Shown: in pieces, positions 24,169 to 33,710 of the stretch
How the letters are laid out: each line of letters starts with the position of its first letter
How positions within the stretch are numbered: the stretch's first letter is position 1
Assembly: GCA_947452555.1 (NCBI GenBank)
Contig: CANGDH010000004.1
Location: 117,553 to 181,552, forward strand
DNA: 64,000 bases
Origin: Bacteroidota bacterium
Lineage (GTDB): Bacteria > Bacteroidota > Bacteroidia > Chitinophagales > Chitinophagaceae
Direction: 5' to 3'
The notes under the pieces: generated by a model
Database searches by the model: none
The model's input: only the letters and a program-made list of their open reading frames with translations
Told to the model about the DNA's origin: nothing
Made by a program: the position numbers and the translations under genes

Positions 24169-26907
24169 TTATTCCGGTTCATATCCTAACATGAAGGTAA
24201 ACCTACCTGCATCTTTTAATGAATTTGTACCATTCATTCTATCTAATCCTACACCATAATCAAAGCCTAACAACCCAAACATAGGTAAATAGAAACGCAT
24301 ACCTATACCAACTGAACGGCGTAGGTTAAAAGGATTGTAGTCTTTCATACTATACCATCCATTAGCCGCTTCAAAAAATGTTAATGCATATATAGTACTA
24401 CTTGCAGCCAAACTCAAAGGGTATCTAAGTTCTACAGCATACTTATTAAACATAGTGAACTTTTGCTTAGAAGATTGTTGGTCAGGATTAATCTTAGGGT
24501 CAGAAGACTCATACACAGGATAACCTCTTTGTGCAATGATATCATAACCTAATAATGCAAACTGATTACTTAATCCTGCATCACCTAATTGAAAACGTTC
24601 AAATGGAGATATCTTTAAGTCACTATTATACTTCCCAAGGAAACCAAACTTAGCTGCGAATTTCAAAACAAATTGTTTGTTATGATCTTCTCCTGCAGGC
24701 TTACCTAATGGCACATACCATTCTCCATTAAATCTCCATTTATGATACTCTAACAATTCATATGGATTCGCCTTTGTTCCAAAATTTGGATCAAATAAGG
24801 AATATGGAGGAGTAATTTGAGCGCTTAATAAAAATGTAGACCCTGTTCTTGGAAATAACGGTTGGTCAATAGAAGTTCTTTGTAATGCAAACTTAATATT
24901 AAGGTTATTTACATTTCCGTTTTGGAAATTAGGTAAATTATAAGGATCGATTGCATAGTTCTTTAATGTATACCTAGTATAATTTAGACCTGTACTAAAT
25001 GAGAAATAATCGTCTGGCCAAGTTAATTGACGTGCAAAAGAAACGGTTGCCCCAGTTGTAGAAATATATCTAGAGTCGGCAGCATTGGGATTGTACAAAC
25101 CAGTGACTAAATCATAACTCTGACCATACTTAGTATTATAAACACTGACAGTTAAAGAGTTTCTTTTAATGCCACCAAACCAAGGTTCGGTAAAGGATAG
25201 GTTAGTAGATCTAAATGCCTTACCATTACTTTGAACACGTAAAGATAATTTTTGACCGTCACCCATTGGTAAAGGATCCCAAGCAGATTTCTTAAATAAA
25301 TTTTTAGAAGAGAAGTTATTGAATGTTACTCCTAAAGTTCCAGTCAATCCAATATATCCACCCCATCCAGCACTCAACTCTAATTGATCACTTGATTTTT
25401 CTTCAACACCATAATTAATATCTACAGTTCCGTCTTCTGGATTCGGGATAGGATCAATTTTGATTTTCTCTTGATCAAAATAATTTAATTGTGCTATCTC
25501 ACGTTGAGAACGAATCAATAATGAACGGCTAAATTTGTCACCAGGAATGGTTCTAATTTCACGACGAATTACAAAATCTTTTGTTTTTTCATTACCTGCA
25601 ATACGAATAGTTTTAACAGTAGCTTGAGGGCCTTCCATTATTCTAATTTCAAAATCGATAGTATCGTTATAAACAGCAGTTTCTATTGGATCAATACGGA
25701 AAAATAAATATCCATCATCCTGGTATAGTCCACTTACATCACCGCCTTCTGCTGTTGGTGTTTTACCTAATTTGTTATATAAAATTTCACGGTTATAAAT
25801 GTCTCCCTTTTTGATATTTATAATACTTGTAAGTAAAGAGTCGGGGTATTTAGTATTACCTCTCCATGTAATATTTCCAAAATAATATTTACTACCTTCT
25901 TTTAATTGAATATCCACATTCAGGTTGCCTACTGCATTATGATATACAGTGTCTTTCTCAATAGTTGCATCTCTATAACCTAATGAATTATAATAATTCA
26001 ATAAATTGTCTTTACTCTCATCGTACTTCTTTACATTATACTTTGCAGAAGATAATTTAATACGTAAATAAGGATTTAATATCTTTCTCGTTTTAGTGAA
26101 AGTTAAAAATCCCTTCTCTTTTAAATATTGTTCAAATGAATAGGGATTCGTTTTTACTATTACAGGCTTGTCATTAATAGGGAATAAAGTCATTCTAGAC
26201 TTTTCATGAATTTCTTTCAAGCTTTTTTTAAGCTTAACTTCTTCTATTTTATTTCCTCCAATATTAATATTATTCACTCGAACCTTAGGGCCTCTGTCTA
26301 CAATAAAATCAAGTACTAAATTATTTTTTCTAACAGCATCTTTTTGTTCTTTAATAATTACACTTACATCCTGAAAACCCTTTTCAGCATAATATTTTTT
26401 GATCCCTTCAATAGCTGTGATTTTCATGTTCTCAGTAATAACTCTGTTTGGAGTTAACCCTGTTTTTCCAGATAATTCATCTTTTTCTGACTTACGAACT
26501 CCTGTCAAATCAAAACGAGATAATCTTGGACGCTCTGTAACATTAATTTCAATATCAATTTCTTTATCTTTTAAATCAGTAATATAAACACTTACATCAC
26601 TAAAGTAATTTTGGCCCATCAATTTATGAATGGCTTTCGCAAAATTATCACCACCTGGAATTTGTACTTCATCACCAATATTCAAAGTTGACAAAGACAA
26701 CAATAAACTTTCATCAAAAAACTGATTCCCAACTACTTTAATGGCTCTAATTTTATATTTTGCTGGTGTTTTTTGGTTGTAAATTCCTAATAACTTTACA
26801 TTAATCTGAGATACTGAATCTTTTACAGGAACATCCTGTGCAAAACAAGTAGACGATAATATAAGTACCGATAATAATCCTATGATAAATTGGGTCAATT
26901 TCTGCAT
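24169..26907 (-). CDS. bamA: Outer membrane protein assembly factor BamA
   Basis: A 912-residue Omp85 protein. After a signal peptide (cleaved near CFAQ) come about five POTRA repeats (residues 50-480), then the barrel from about 520, starting LSAGWGGYIGLTGTLG. The lid-loop motif appears as AQRGYPVY. The final strand ends GRFTFMLGYEPE rather than in a terminal Phe. It inserts beta-barrel proteins in the outer membrane. The neighbours uppS upstream and two OmpH genes downstream are the usual context. Confidence 0.94.
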   Translation of the reverse strand: MQKLTQFIIGLLSVLILSSTCFAQDVPVKDSVSQINVKLLGIYNQKTPAKYKIRAIKVVGNQFFDESLLLSLSTLNIGDEVQIPGGDNFAKAIHKLMGQNYFSDVSVYITDLKDKEIDIEINVTERPRLSRFDLTGVRKSEKDELSGKTGLTPNRVITENMKITAIEGIKKYYAEKGFQDVSVIIKEQKDAVRKNNLVLDFIVDRGPKVRVNNINIGGNKIEEVKLKKSLKEIHEKSRMTLFPINDKPVIVKTNPYSFEQYLKEKGFLTFTKTRKILNPYLRIKLSSAKYNVKKYDESKDNLLNYYNSLGYRDATIEKDTVYHNAVGNLNVDIQLKEGSKYYFGNITWRGNTKYPDSLLTSIINIKKGDIYNREILYNKLGKTPTAEGGDVSGLYQDDGYLFFRIDPIETAVYNDTIDFEIRIMEGPQATVKTIRIAGNEKTKDFVIRREIRTIPGDKFSRSLLIRSQREIAQLNYFDQEKIKIDPIPNPEDGTVDINYGVEEKSSDQLELSAGWGGYIGLTGTLGVTFNNFSSKNLFKKSAWDPLPMGDGQKLSLRVQSNGKAFRSTNLSFTEPWFGGIKRNSLTVSVYNTKYGQSYDLVTGLYNPNAADSRYISTTGATVSFARQLTWPDDYFSFSTGLNYTRYTLKNYAIDPYNLPNFQNGNVNNLNIKFALQRTSIDQPLFPRTGSTFLLSAQITPPYSLFDPNFGTKANPYELLEYHKWRFNGEWYVPLGKPAGEDHNKQFVLKFAAKFGFLGKYNSDLKISPFERFQLGDAGLSNQFALLGYDIIAQRGYPVYESSDPKINPDQQSSKQKFTMFNKYAVELRYPLSLAASSTIYALTFFEAANGWYSMKDYNPFNLRRSVGIGMRFYLPMFGLLGFDYGVGLDRMNGTNSLKDAGRFTFMLGYEPE

Positions 26908-26998
26908 CTGCTGGTGGGGCTAAAATTTATGATTTTAAAAGTGTCGCAAATTACTCGTATTATTTCAAAGTCTTTGTTAAAAAGGAGAAAATAACATA

Positions 26999-27748
26999 TT
27001 ATTTATTTTCTTCATCTAAAACGATCTGAGCACTGGTTTTACCAAATCTACGTTCCCTTGACTGGTAATCAAGAATAGCTTCTATTAAATGTGGCTTTCT
27101 GAAATCAGGCCAACGAGTGTTAGTAAAATAGAGCTCCGAGTAAGCAAGTTGAAAGAGTAAAAAATTACTAATACGATACTCCCCACTTGTTCTTATCATC
27201 AATTCTGGATCGGGAATTCCTTTAGTAGTAAGGTTTTCAGAGAAAACCTTTTCATTTATCTGTTCCGGATTTAGGTCTCCAACTTGAACAAGTTTTGCAA
27301 GTACCTGGGCTGCATTTACAATTTCCCATCTACTACTATAGCTTAGCGCAATAATTAATTTTAGCCCTGTATTAGCTGCTGTCTGGGCTGTAGATTGGTC
27401 CAATGCTATTCTAGCTTCAGGTGGCAATTGACTTAAATCACCAATAAATTGAAGTTGGATATTGTTTTTATTTAAATCTGGGACTTCTTTTGCAATAGTT
27501 TCAACAAATAAAGTCATTAAACCTGTTACTTCCTCAACAGGTCTATCCCAGTTTTCGGTACTAAAAGCATATAAAGTGAGGTATTTTATCCCAATTTCAG
27601 CTGCTGCTTCCACTACTTTTCTCACACTCACCACTCCTTGATAATGACCAAATAGCCTATCCTGACCTTGTTCTTGTGCCCATCTTCCATTCCCATCCAT
27701 AATAATGGCAATATGCTTAGGGAGTCTATTTAAGTCCAGATTTTCCAT
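26999..27748 (-). CDS. uppS: Isoprenyl transferase (undecaprenyl diphosphate synthase)
   Basis: A 249-residue cis-prenyltransferase. The substrate-binding motif is IIMDGNGRWA (catalytic Asp), with FSTENWDRP and, near the end, RTSGEYRISNF and AYSELYF. It makes undecaprenyl diphosphate, the lipid carrier for peptidoglycan and other envelope polymers. It lies between the DUF6089 gene and bamA in a single leftward run. Confidence 0.95.
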   Translation of the reverse strand: MENLDLNRLPKHIAIIMDGNGRWAQEQGQDRLFGHYQGVVSVRKVVEAAAEIGIKYLTLYAFSTENWDRPVEEVTGLMTLFVETIAKEVPDLNKNNIQLQFIGDLSQLPPEARIALDQSTAQTAANTGLKLIIALSYSSRWEIVNAAQVLAKLVQVGDLNPEQINEKVFSENLTTKGIPDPELMIRTSGEYRISNFLLFQLAYSELYFTNTRWPDFRKPHLIEAILDYQSRERRFGKTSAQIVLDEENK

Positions 27749-27775
27749 GAAGTAAAATTAAGAAAAATAGCGTCG

Positions 27776-28573
27776 TTATTTACGTTTAAATAGCTTGAAA
27801 ATATTGAATTTGCTCCATAGTTTGCTATTGCTTTCCATATTGGTTCCTGTGTTTTTATGCTTCGGGGTTTTTATAGGATCGGGACCATATATTTTTCTAA
27901 AATTATAGGAAAGTCCAATTTGTGCTGAAATTAAATTGTCTTTCCCTGACTTACTGCCCTGAAATAAATCCCCATTTACATTTTTGAATAATCCATCATC
28001 AGCCAAATGATCAATATAATCGGAAGTTGAGTAGCTTTTCTTGTATTCTGCAAATAAATTAATGTGATTTGAGATACTATATTTAATTCCTAAATTAATT
28101 GGTATGACTGGATATTGATTACTTGCAGAAGAACCATTAGAAGACTTGTCAATATTCCCACTAATTAAAAGACCAGCTCCAAAACCTAAGTAGGGTGAAA
28201 AACGATAATTTTTTCTGCCACTTATAAATCTATTAAAATAAAGTTCCGTCATTAAAGTTAGTTCATGAAAGTTTCTTTCAAAATAATAACCTCTTGCAAT
28301 AGCATACGCATTTGAAGACTTGTTGTCATTTACGTTTAAGTCTAAACTTTGGTAGTTAAGTCGAATCCCGACAAATTCATTGATTTGCTTTTTATAATAA
28401 GCTCCATAATTCATTTTAATAAATTGTACATCAGGTGCAATGTCTCCATTATAAGAACCATATCCCATCATTAAACCTACTTCACCCTTGTCATCCATCA
28501 ATTCAAGATGTTGTCCAAAGCTATTTGCAGAGAAAAATAAAAATGTAACAATAAAGAGATATTTAATATTCAT
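27776..28573 (-). CDS. DUF6089-type outer-membrane beta-barrel protein
   Basis: A 265-residue exported protein (signal cleaved near SFGQ). Residues 23-230 alternate in short amphipathic strands consistent with a small outer-membrane barrel: VGLMMGYGSYNGDI, RYGAYY-like and FSPYLGFGAGL. A basic, Lys-rich tail follows from about 235. This position, between nadK and uppS, is where Bacteroidota carry a DUF6089 protein. The exact role is unknown. Confidence 0.8.
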   Translation of the reverse strand: MNIKYLFIVTFLFFSANSFGQHLELMDDKGEVGLMMGYGSYNGDIAPDVQFIKMNYGAYYKKQINEFVGIRLNYQSLDLNVNDNKSSNAYAIARGYYFERNFHELTLMTELYFNRFISGRKNYRFSPYLGFGAGLLISGNIDKSSNGSSASNQYPVIPINLGIKYSISNHINLFAEYKKSYSTSDYIDHLADDGLFKNVNGDLFQGSKSGKDNLISAQIGLSYNFRKIYGPDPIKTPKHKNTGTNMESNSKLWSKFNIFKLFKRK

Positions 28574-28575
28574 AT

Positions 28576-29457
28576 TTAATTTCTTTTATCTAAACCCCAA
28601 GTCAACTTATTTCTTAAAGTAGTTAAATAGCTGTTCTCATTAAGTCTTATAAAACTTACTGTAAAATTTTCTTTCTTGACAGCAAGCTGTATTGTTTTTG
28701 CAACAATCTCTTTACGCGCATCTAATGCACATATTAATTCTTCAGTTCTTCCTTCAATTTCAAAAGAGATCACTGAAGTATCTGGAACAACAATAGACCT
28801 TACATTTAAATTATGTGGCGCTACTGGTGTTATTACAAAACTAGCGGACTCTGGAAAAAGAATAGGTCCATTACAACTCATATTATATCCAGTTGAGCCT
28901 GTTGGTGTTGAAACGATTAATCCATCTGCCCAATAAGAGTTTAAAAATTCACCATTTAAATAAGTATGAATTTTTATCATTGGAGAAGTATCTCTTTTAT
29001 GGATTGCAAATTCATTTAGTCCAAATGGAGTGTCTCCAAAAACTGGAGTATTAGAGTCTAAGTGTATTAATGTTCTTTTATCCACCACATACGACCTGTT
29101 CACTAAGGCTTCTACCATTAAACTTAATTCGTCTTTTGAAATAGAAGCTAAAAATCCTAACCTGCCGTAATTGACTCCCAAAATAGGAATATTAGTATCG
29201 CCAATTAAAGTAATCGCATCAAGTACGGTACCATCGCCTCCTACACTAATTAAACAGTCAATGGTATTGTGTAGTTCTAGCGCAGACTTAAAAGGAATTA
29301 ACGGGACTTTACCTGCTTCCGCAATAAGATTAAATTTATTAATTAAGTCTTCGAAAACATAGATAGTTATATCATAACGATATAGCTCAAACAACAATGC
29401 ATTTAAAGATTGTTGTTGGTCCATGTCTACCCCTCTACTATATATCGCAACTTTCAT
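28576..29457 (-). CDS. nadK: NAD kinase
   Basis: A 293-residue ATP-NAD kinase. The GGDGT motif is in ISVGGDGTVLDA; NYGRLGFLA and the NAD-binding TPTGSTGYNMSCNGP follow. It phosphorylates NAD to NADP in the cytoplasm. Its stop lies 2 bp from the DUF6089 start, and the Omp85-like gene ends 9 bp upstream, so it is part of the same transcript. Confidence 0.96.
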   Translation of the reverse strand: MKVAIYSRGVDMDQQQSLNALLFELYRYDITIYVFEDLINKFNLIAEAGKVPLIPFKSALELHNTIDCLISVGGDGTVLDAITLIGDTNIPILGVNYGRLGFLASISKDELSLMVEALVNRSYVVDKRTLIHLDSNTPVFGDTPFGLNEFAIHKRDTSPMIKIHTYLNGEFLNSYWADGLIVSTPTGSTGYNMSCNGPILFPESASFVITPVAPHNLNVRSIVVPDTSVISFEIEGRTEELICALDARKEIVAKTIQLAVKKENFTVSFIRLNENSYLTTLRNKLTWGLDKRN

Positions 29458-29466
29458 CTATCCAAT

Positions 29467-30843
29467 TTAAAAATTAATTCCCCCATGCAAATATAAACCT
29501 TTGTCACCAAGCTGGTTCACACTATAGTCCACTTTTAACACAAAATCATAAATACTTATAATATCAATTCCAATACCTACTGTTCTTAATAAAGTATTAG
29601 ACAATTTATTGCTAACTCTAGGGTTTGCATTATAGGCATACCCTAAGTTAGAAAATACTTTTATCCAAAAGTCATATTTGATATTTGGTAAGTATTTAGA
29701 ATTAAGAATATTCGGAACTGTGAAACTTCCCAAAGAATGATTAAAAGACGCCTTTAATATAGAGCCAGCATTACCCTCAATAACATAATATTCTAAACCA
29801 TTCATTTGCATATTACCATAGCCCATTAGTTTTTGGTCATTATAATTTTGGTCTGGTAATATTTTGAAAATAGAATTAGATTCAACATAAATAAAATTAG
29901 TATTAGAAAAGGAATGGGCTTTTATTTTTCTAAATTGGAAAGAAGTTAAATTTCCTGCAGCAGCAACTCTTTGGAAAACAACAAATTCAGTACTGTTCCC
30001 CTGACTAGGGTAAGCATTATAGTTAAACCTTGTATTAGCATAAGCGAAGCTTAAATCTGCATATGACATTGACTTTTGATAATTTGGCAATAAATGGGGC
30101 TGCTTTAAAAAAGCCGAGTCTGAAATATGATCTTCGCCAAATCCAATTTGAAAAGAATGACGCTCAAATAAATTAGGCCTATAAGTTAAATTCAAGTTGG
30201 CTCGATAACCACTTCGTATAACAGCATCTGTTTTATAAAAAACTTGTTTGTCGTTTTGTGTAGTATAATTTATTTCCTTTTGTGTGAGGTATTGAAAACC
30301 AGCCCCTAGACCAAAATGTAAATTTTTATCAATAAAAGGAAATTGATATCGAACAATAGCTTGTTGCGTATACCCTGTAATTAATCCCAATACTAACTTA
30401 TCATTATTTCCTGTAACATTACTCTGCCTAAAATTAACACCATAATTAACTCTATCTAAACTTCGATGTTGCTCATTCCACCATTGACTAAAATTTCTAT
30501 CCACCCATCTAAAATATGGCAATGGGAAAAAATACCATCTTTCTTTAACTTGAAGATTAATTTGAACATGAATGCTATCTAATGCATTAACAGTAATATC
30601 TACTTCATTAAAAAGTGTGGTATTTATTAATTGATTTCTTGCAATTGCATTTAATACCTTAAGGGAGTCCCTAGAAATTACATCGCCAACTTTATAAGGC
30701 AATTCTCTGTAAATGACATAGGTCTTAGTTTTAAGGTTTCCTTCAATATCAATAGCGTTAATGGTAACCTGAGCTTGCGCTTTGTGAACAAAAGCAATTG
30801 TAGTTAAAAAAAATATAAAGGAGAGTTTCAGAAATTTAAACAT
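29467..30843 (-). CDS. Small Omp85 (BamA/TamA-like) outer-membrane protein
   Basis: A 458-residue exported protein (signal to about residue 24, AQAQ). One POTRA-like domain follows (VTINAIDIEGNLKTKTYVIYREL at 26-48 and on to about 110), then an Omp85-style barrel from about 115, with a closing strand ending GGINF. It is much shorter than BamA and has a single POTRA. Such proteins insert or translocate specific substrates or assist lipid export; which is not known. The start overlaps the end of the CBS gene by 8 bp. Confidence 0.8.
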   Translation of the reverse strand: MFKFLKLSFIFFLTTIAFVHKAQAQVTINAIDIEGNLKTKTYVIYRELPYKVGDVISRDSLKVLNAIARNQLINTTLFNEVDITVNALDSIHVQINLQVKERWYFFPLPYFRWVDRNFSQWWNEQHRSLDRVNYGVNFRQSNVTGNNDKLVLGLITGYTQQAIVRYQFPFIDKNLHFGLGAGFQYLTQKEINYTTQNDKQVFYKTDAVIRSGYRANLNLTYRPNLFERHSFQIGFGEDHISDSAFLKQPHLLPNYQKSMSYADLSFAYANTRFNYNAYPSQGNSTEFVVFQRVAAAGNLTSFQFRKIKAHSFSNTNFIYVESNSIFKILPDQNYNDQKLMGYGNMQMNGLEYYVIEGNAGSILKASFNHSLGSFTVPNILNSKYLPNIKYDFWIKVFSNLGYAYNANPRVSNKLSNTLLRTVGIGIDIISIYDFVLKVDYSVNQLGDKGLYLHGGINF

Positions 30844-31495
30844 CTAGATAGTTCATTAAATGATGGTAATGCTCTTCAATGTCATTGTTAACAGGAGCTT
30901 TACCAAAGTAATGAAGTACTTGGTAATTATACCTTTGAAAAGTAGCAATTATGGCTTGCGCTTCCTCTTGATTTATTTTAATAGTAACAATAAAAGCACC
31001 AGTTACTTCGTCGAACAATGTATTTAATTGTATGATTTGTGCATTATTGGTTTCCACTAATCTGCTCATTTCTGCAAGAGAATATTGGTAAGGTGATATA
31101 GATACAACTAACATAGCTCCAGGTTGTGATACTCCTAAAAACTGTGCTAGCATTTCATTCAAATTTTTCTGTGGTATCACCCCAATGCATTCCTGTTGCG
31201 CATTCAGTACTGGCAATAAACTTAAATGATGTTTTGAAAAACTATCCAATGCTGTTAAAACATGCGCACTGCCTGATATGCCAATTCTTTGTATTTGCTC
31301 TGCAATAGTAGCAATAGTGTTTGTTCCATCAATGTCTAACAAGTCATCCTTTTCAACCAAACCAATAAAGTAGTCGTCCTTCACAACGGGTAGTTGTTGC
31401 ACGTCAAAGTCATTCATGTTTTGTAATGCAAAATTTGCAGTATCTTCTAGGTGAAGTAGCGGAAATCCTTGTATAGCAATAGATGCAGCAAGCAT
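30836..31495 (-). CDS. CBS domain-containing protein
   Basis: A 219-residue cytoplasmic protein. Two CBS repeats lie at about residues 1-60 and 65-125 (LPVVKDDYFIGLVEKDDLL and LPVLNAQQECIGVIPQKNL), followed by an ACT-like regulatory domain (about 130-200). It probably senses a nucleotide or amino acid. The gene sits between the hydrolase and Omp85-like genes of the leftward block; neither fits it with a specific partner. Confidence 0.82.
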   Translation of the reverse strand: MLAASIAIQGFPLLHLEDTANFALQNMNDFDVQQLPVVKDDYFIGLVEKDDLLDIDGTNTIATIAEQIQRIGISGSAHVLTALDSFSKHHLSLLPVLNAQQECIGVIPQKNLNEMLAQFLGVSQPGAMLVVSISPYQYSLAEMSRLVETNNAQIIQLNTLFDEVTGAFIVTIKINQEEAQAIIATFQRYNYQVLHYFGKAPVNNDIEEHYHHLMNYLDV

Positions 31496-31503
31496 AGCTA
31501 ACT

Positions 31504-32265
31504 TTATTTAGGCAATGATTGAAGAAATTTCTCTAAAATATTATTGAATTCATGAGGAACTTCCATCATTGGAGCATGACCACATTTGTCGATAAAATGT
31601 AATTCGCTATTAGGGATTAATTTTTTAAACTCTTCCCCAACAAAAGGAGGAGTAACGGTATCGTTCTTACCCCATATTAATAAAGTTGGTTGTTGAATTT
31701 GATTTAATTCGTCCCCCAAATTGTTTCTTATGGCGCTTTTTGCAAGTGCAATAATCTTAATTACTTTAATTCGATTTTTAGTAATTTCAAAAACCTCGTC
31801 CACTAATTCAGGAGTAGCCATGGCTGGGTCATAAAAAGTTAAGGCCGTTTTATTTTTTATGTATTCATAGTCTCCTCTCTTGGGATAAGAGTCCCCCATT
31901 GCATTTTCAAACAAACCACTGCTGCCTGTCAATGTTAAAGATTTAACTTTTTCTGGATATTTTAAAACATAAATTAGCGCGACATGTCCACCTAGTGAAT
32001 TACCAAGCATATGTATATGATCATACCCTTTGTGGTCTATAAATTGATGTACGTATTTAGCTAATCCAGTCACACTTGTATGCAATATATCTAATTCAAA
32101 CAAAGGCAACATTGGGATAACCACTTTATGGGTATGTCTGAATTTTTCAATCAAATCTGAAAAATTACTCAGTGCACCAAAAAGTCCATGCAAAAGCATT
32201 AGGGTTTCCCCATGCCCCACTTCAACATAATCAAATTTTCCGTCCTTTATTATTTCGTATTCCAT
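31504..32265 (-). CDS. Alpha/beta hydrolase
   Basis: With the ATG at 32265 (a TTG at 32274 is an alternative) this is a 253-residue hydrolase. The oxyanion HGLFGALSNF, the nucleophile elbow GNSLGG, the acid in WGKNDTVTP and the His in CGHAPMME form a complete catalytic triad. There is no signal peptide. The substrate is unknown; esterase or C-C hydrolase activity is typical. Confidence 0.85.
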   Translation of the reverse strand: MEYEIIKDGKFDYVEVGHGETLMLLHGLFGALSNFSDLIEKFRHTHKVVIPMLPLFELDILHTSVTGLAKYVHQFIDHKGYDHIHMLGNSLGGHVALIYVLKYPEKVKSLTLTGSSGLFENAMGDSYPKRGDYEYIKNKTALTFYDPAMATPELVDEVFEITKNRIKVIKIIALAKSAIRNNLGDELNQIQQPTLLIWGKNDTVTPPFVGEEFKKLIPNSELHFIDKCGHAPMMEVPHEFNNILEKFLQSLPK

Positions 32266-32363
32266 ATAAATCAATGCTTTATGCTCAAAAGATAAGCAAT
32301 TCCTATCATTTTAAGCGATGTTCTGCAATTCGTATAAAGATACTTAATACATTATTAATATAC

Positions 32364-32867
32364 TCAAATGAACATACTAAGTGTCTTTTTGATGGATGGG
32401 ATTATTAAACTCATCTTTTCCATAAAAAAGGGCCACCATTTTTGTAAATAAGGATACACCATAGCGTCTTTCAACTTTGATGTTTCTATCACTCCTAAAA
32501 TTTGCAAAAAATATAAAATTGCGCTTAAAATAGTGCCATATATAATTGCATATAAAATGATCCCGAGTAACTTATTTAGCCATCCTAACATTAACCATTC
32601 TGCAGTTTGTTGTAAAATTCCAGTAATCATTTTTAATAAAATCATCACTAAAATAAGCACTATCAAAAATGCAATAAATGGCAACCAATGAGACGCAATT
32701 TTTGTATGCTCTTTTAATTGTGTAGCTACATATCCAGCTAGCTGAAATGCCAACACCAATCCTACAAACAAGGAAAAAAAAGAAATCAAAGCTTTAATAA
32801 AGCCATGGCGATATCCTTGTAGGATAGCAACAATAAAAATAGTTCCAGTTAAAATATCTAACCACAT
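32364..32867 (-). CDS. CvpA family membrane protein
   Basis: A 167-residue protein with four predicted membrane helices (about 1-27, 30-50, 65-90 and 105-125) and the family GTIFIVAILQGYRHGFIKAL start. CvpA proteins are inner-membrane proteins linked to colicin V production and envelope stress in other bacteria; mechanism unknown. It starts 3 bp after the stop of the YqeY gene, so the two are co-transcribed. Confidence 0.82.
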   Translation of the reverse strand: MWLDILTGTIFIVAILQGYRHGFIKALISFFSLFVGLVLAFQLAGYVATQLKEHTKIASHWLPFIAFLIVLILVMILLKMITGILQQTAEWLMLGWLNKLLGIILYAIIYGTILSAILYFLQILGVIETSKLKDAMVYPYLQKWWPFFMEKMSLIIPSIKKTLSMFI

Positions 32868-32870
32868 ATA

Positions 32871-33323
32871 CTAAGGGGTCAAAAGTGTTTTAGCAACAGC
32901 AGATATCAATTTCCCGTCAGCTTGACCAGCTAATTGTTTTGTTGCAACACCCATTACCTTTCCTAAGTCCTGTGGACCTACTGCTCCAACTTGCGTAATA
33001 ATAGCTTGCACGGCAGTTTTCACGTCTTCTTCACTCATTTGAGCAGGTAAGAATTTTTCAATTATCGCAATTTCTTCTGACTCTTTAGCAGCTAAGTCAG
33101 GTCTATTTTGTTCTTGATAAATAGTCAAAGAATCACGACGTGACTTTACTAATTTCTGTAATAATTTAAGTTCTGTGTCTTCAGAAATAGTACCGTTAGC
33201 ACCTGGGTCAGTTTTTGCTTTTATTATTTCAGCTTTTATCGCTCTTAATCCTCTTAGCAAAGCTTCGTCCTTACTTTTCATTGCGTCTTTCATTAAAGAC
33301 ATTACTTTTTCTTCTAAACTCAT
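32871..33323 (-). CDS. GatB/YqeY domain-containing protein
   Basis: A 150-residue protein that is essentially one YqeY domain: the N-terminal helical part (MKSKDEALLRGLRAIKAEI), LTIYQEQNRPDLA, and the C-terminal GKVMGVATKQLAGQADGKLIS. It resembles the tail of the GatB amidotransferase subunit; the free-standing form is common, and its function is not settled. The gene ends 3 bp before cvpA. Confidence 0.9.
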   Translation of the reverse strand: MSLEEKVMSLMKDAMKSKDEALLRGLRAIKAEIIKAKTDPGANGTISEDTELKLLQKLVKSRRDSLTIYQEQNRPDLAAKESEEIAIIEKFLPAQMSEEDVKTAVQAIITQVGAVGPQDLGKVMGVATKQLAGQADGKLISAVAKTLLTP

Positions 33324-33329
33324 AAAATA

Positions 33330-33680
33330 TTATTTAGGATTTTGAGCTAATTGACTTGCTCTAAATTTATTATAAAATGATTTAGCAAAGGTCTTGAATT
33401 CTTCTGCTAAAGTTTGGTCCTGTGTTGCTCTTAAATAGGTATCACTCATTCCCATTAAATTCTGATAAAAGAAGTCGGCCATTTCATCTACCATCATGTC
33501 CTTTGTCCATAAATCGATTCTTAATGCTGTCTTGTCTGTAGGATCCCAAAAAGTAAGCATCATTGCACGAGCAGCTTGCGCTTCTTGAGCAGAACTGTCT
33601 GTGGCAGACCATTGAATGTTTTGAGGTATTTTTTGCTCGTCCAAACTAATTTGAACGTTTATATTGGATTGCTGCATCAT
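33330..33680 (-). CDS. gldC: Gliding motility protein GldC
   Basis: With the ATG at 33680 this is a 116-residue cytoplasmic protein matching GldC: SNINVQISLDEQKIP, the WSATDS segment, FWDPTDKTALRIDLWTKDM and a helical C-terminus. GldC is conserved across Bacteroidota and linked to gliding, though it also occurs in non-gliders. The longer frame to 33698 runs into a TACTTTTG promoter element at 33696-33703, which argues for the shorter start (33677 is also possible). Confidence 0.88.
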   Translation of the reverse strand: MMQQSNINVQISLDEQKIPQNIQWSATDSSAQEAQAARAMMLTFWDPTDKTALRIDLWTKDMMVDEMADFFYQNLMGMSDTYLRATQDQTLAEEFKTFAKSFYNKFRASQLAQNPK

Positions 33681-33695
33681 AAAATAATTATGGTG

Positions 33696-33703
33696 CAAAA
33701 GTA
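33696..33703 (-). promoter_or_regulatory. Candidate -7 promoter element for gldC
   Basis: The minus strand reads TACTTTTG, an exact TAnnTTTG match, 15 bases before the gldC ATG at 33680. It supports that start and suggests the leftward gldC-yqeY-cvpA run begins here. Confidence 0.4.
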
Positions 33704-33710
33704 CAATTTA

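Noticed and set aside
33681..33698. Longer GldC start at 33698
   Set aside because: It would place the start inside a TACTTTTG promoter element and add residues not typical of GldC.
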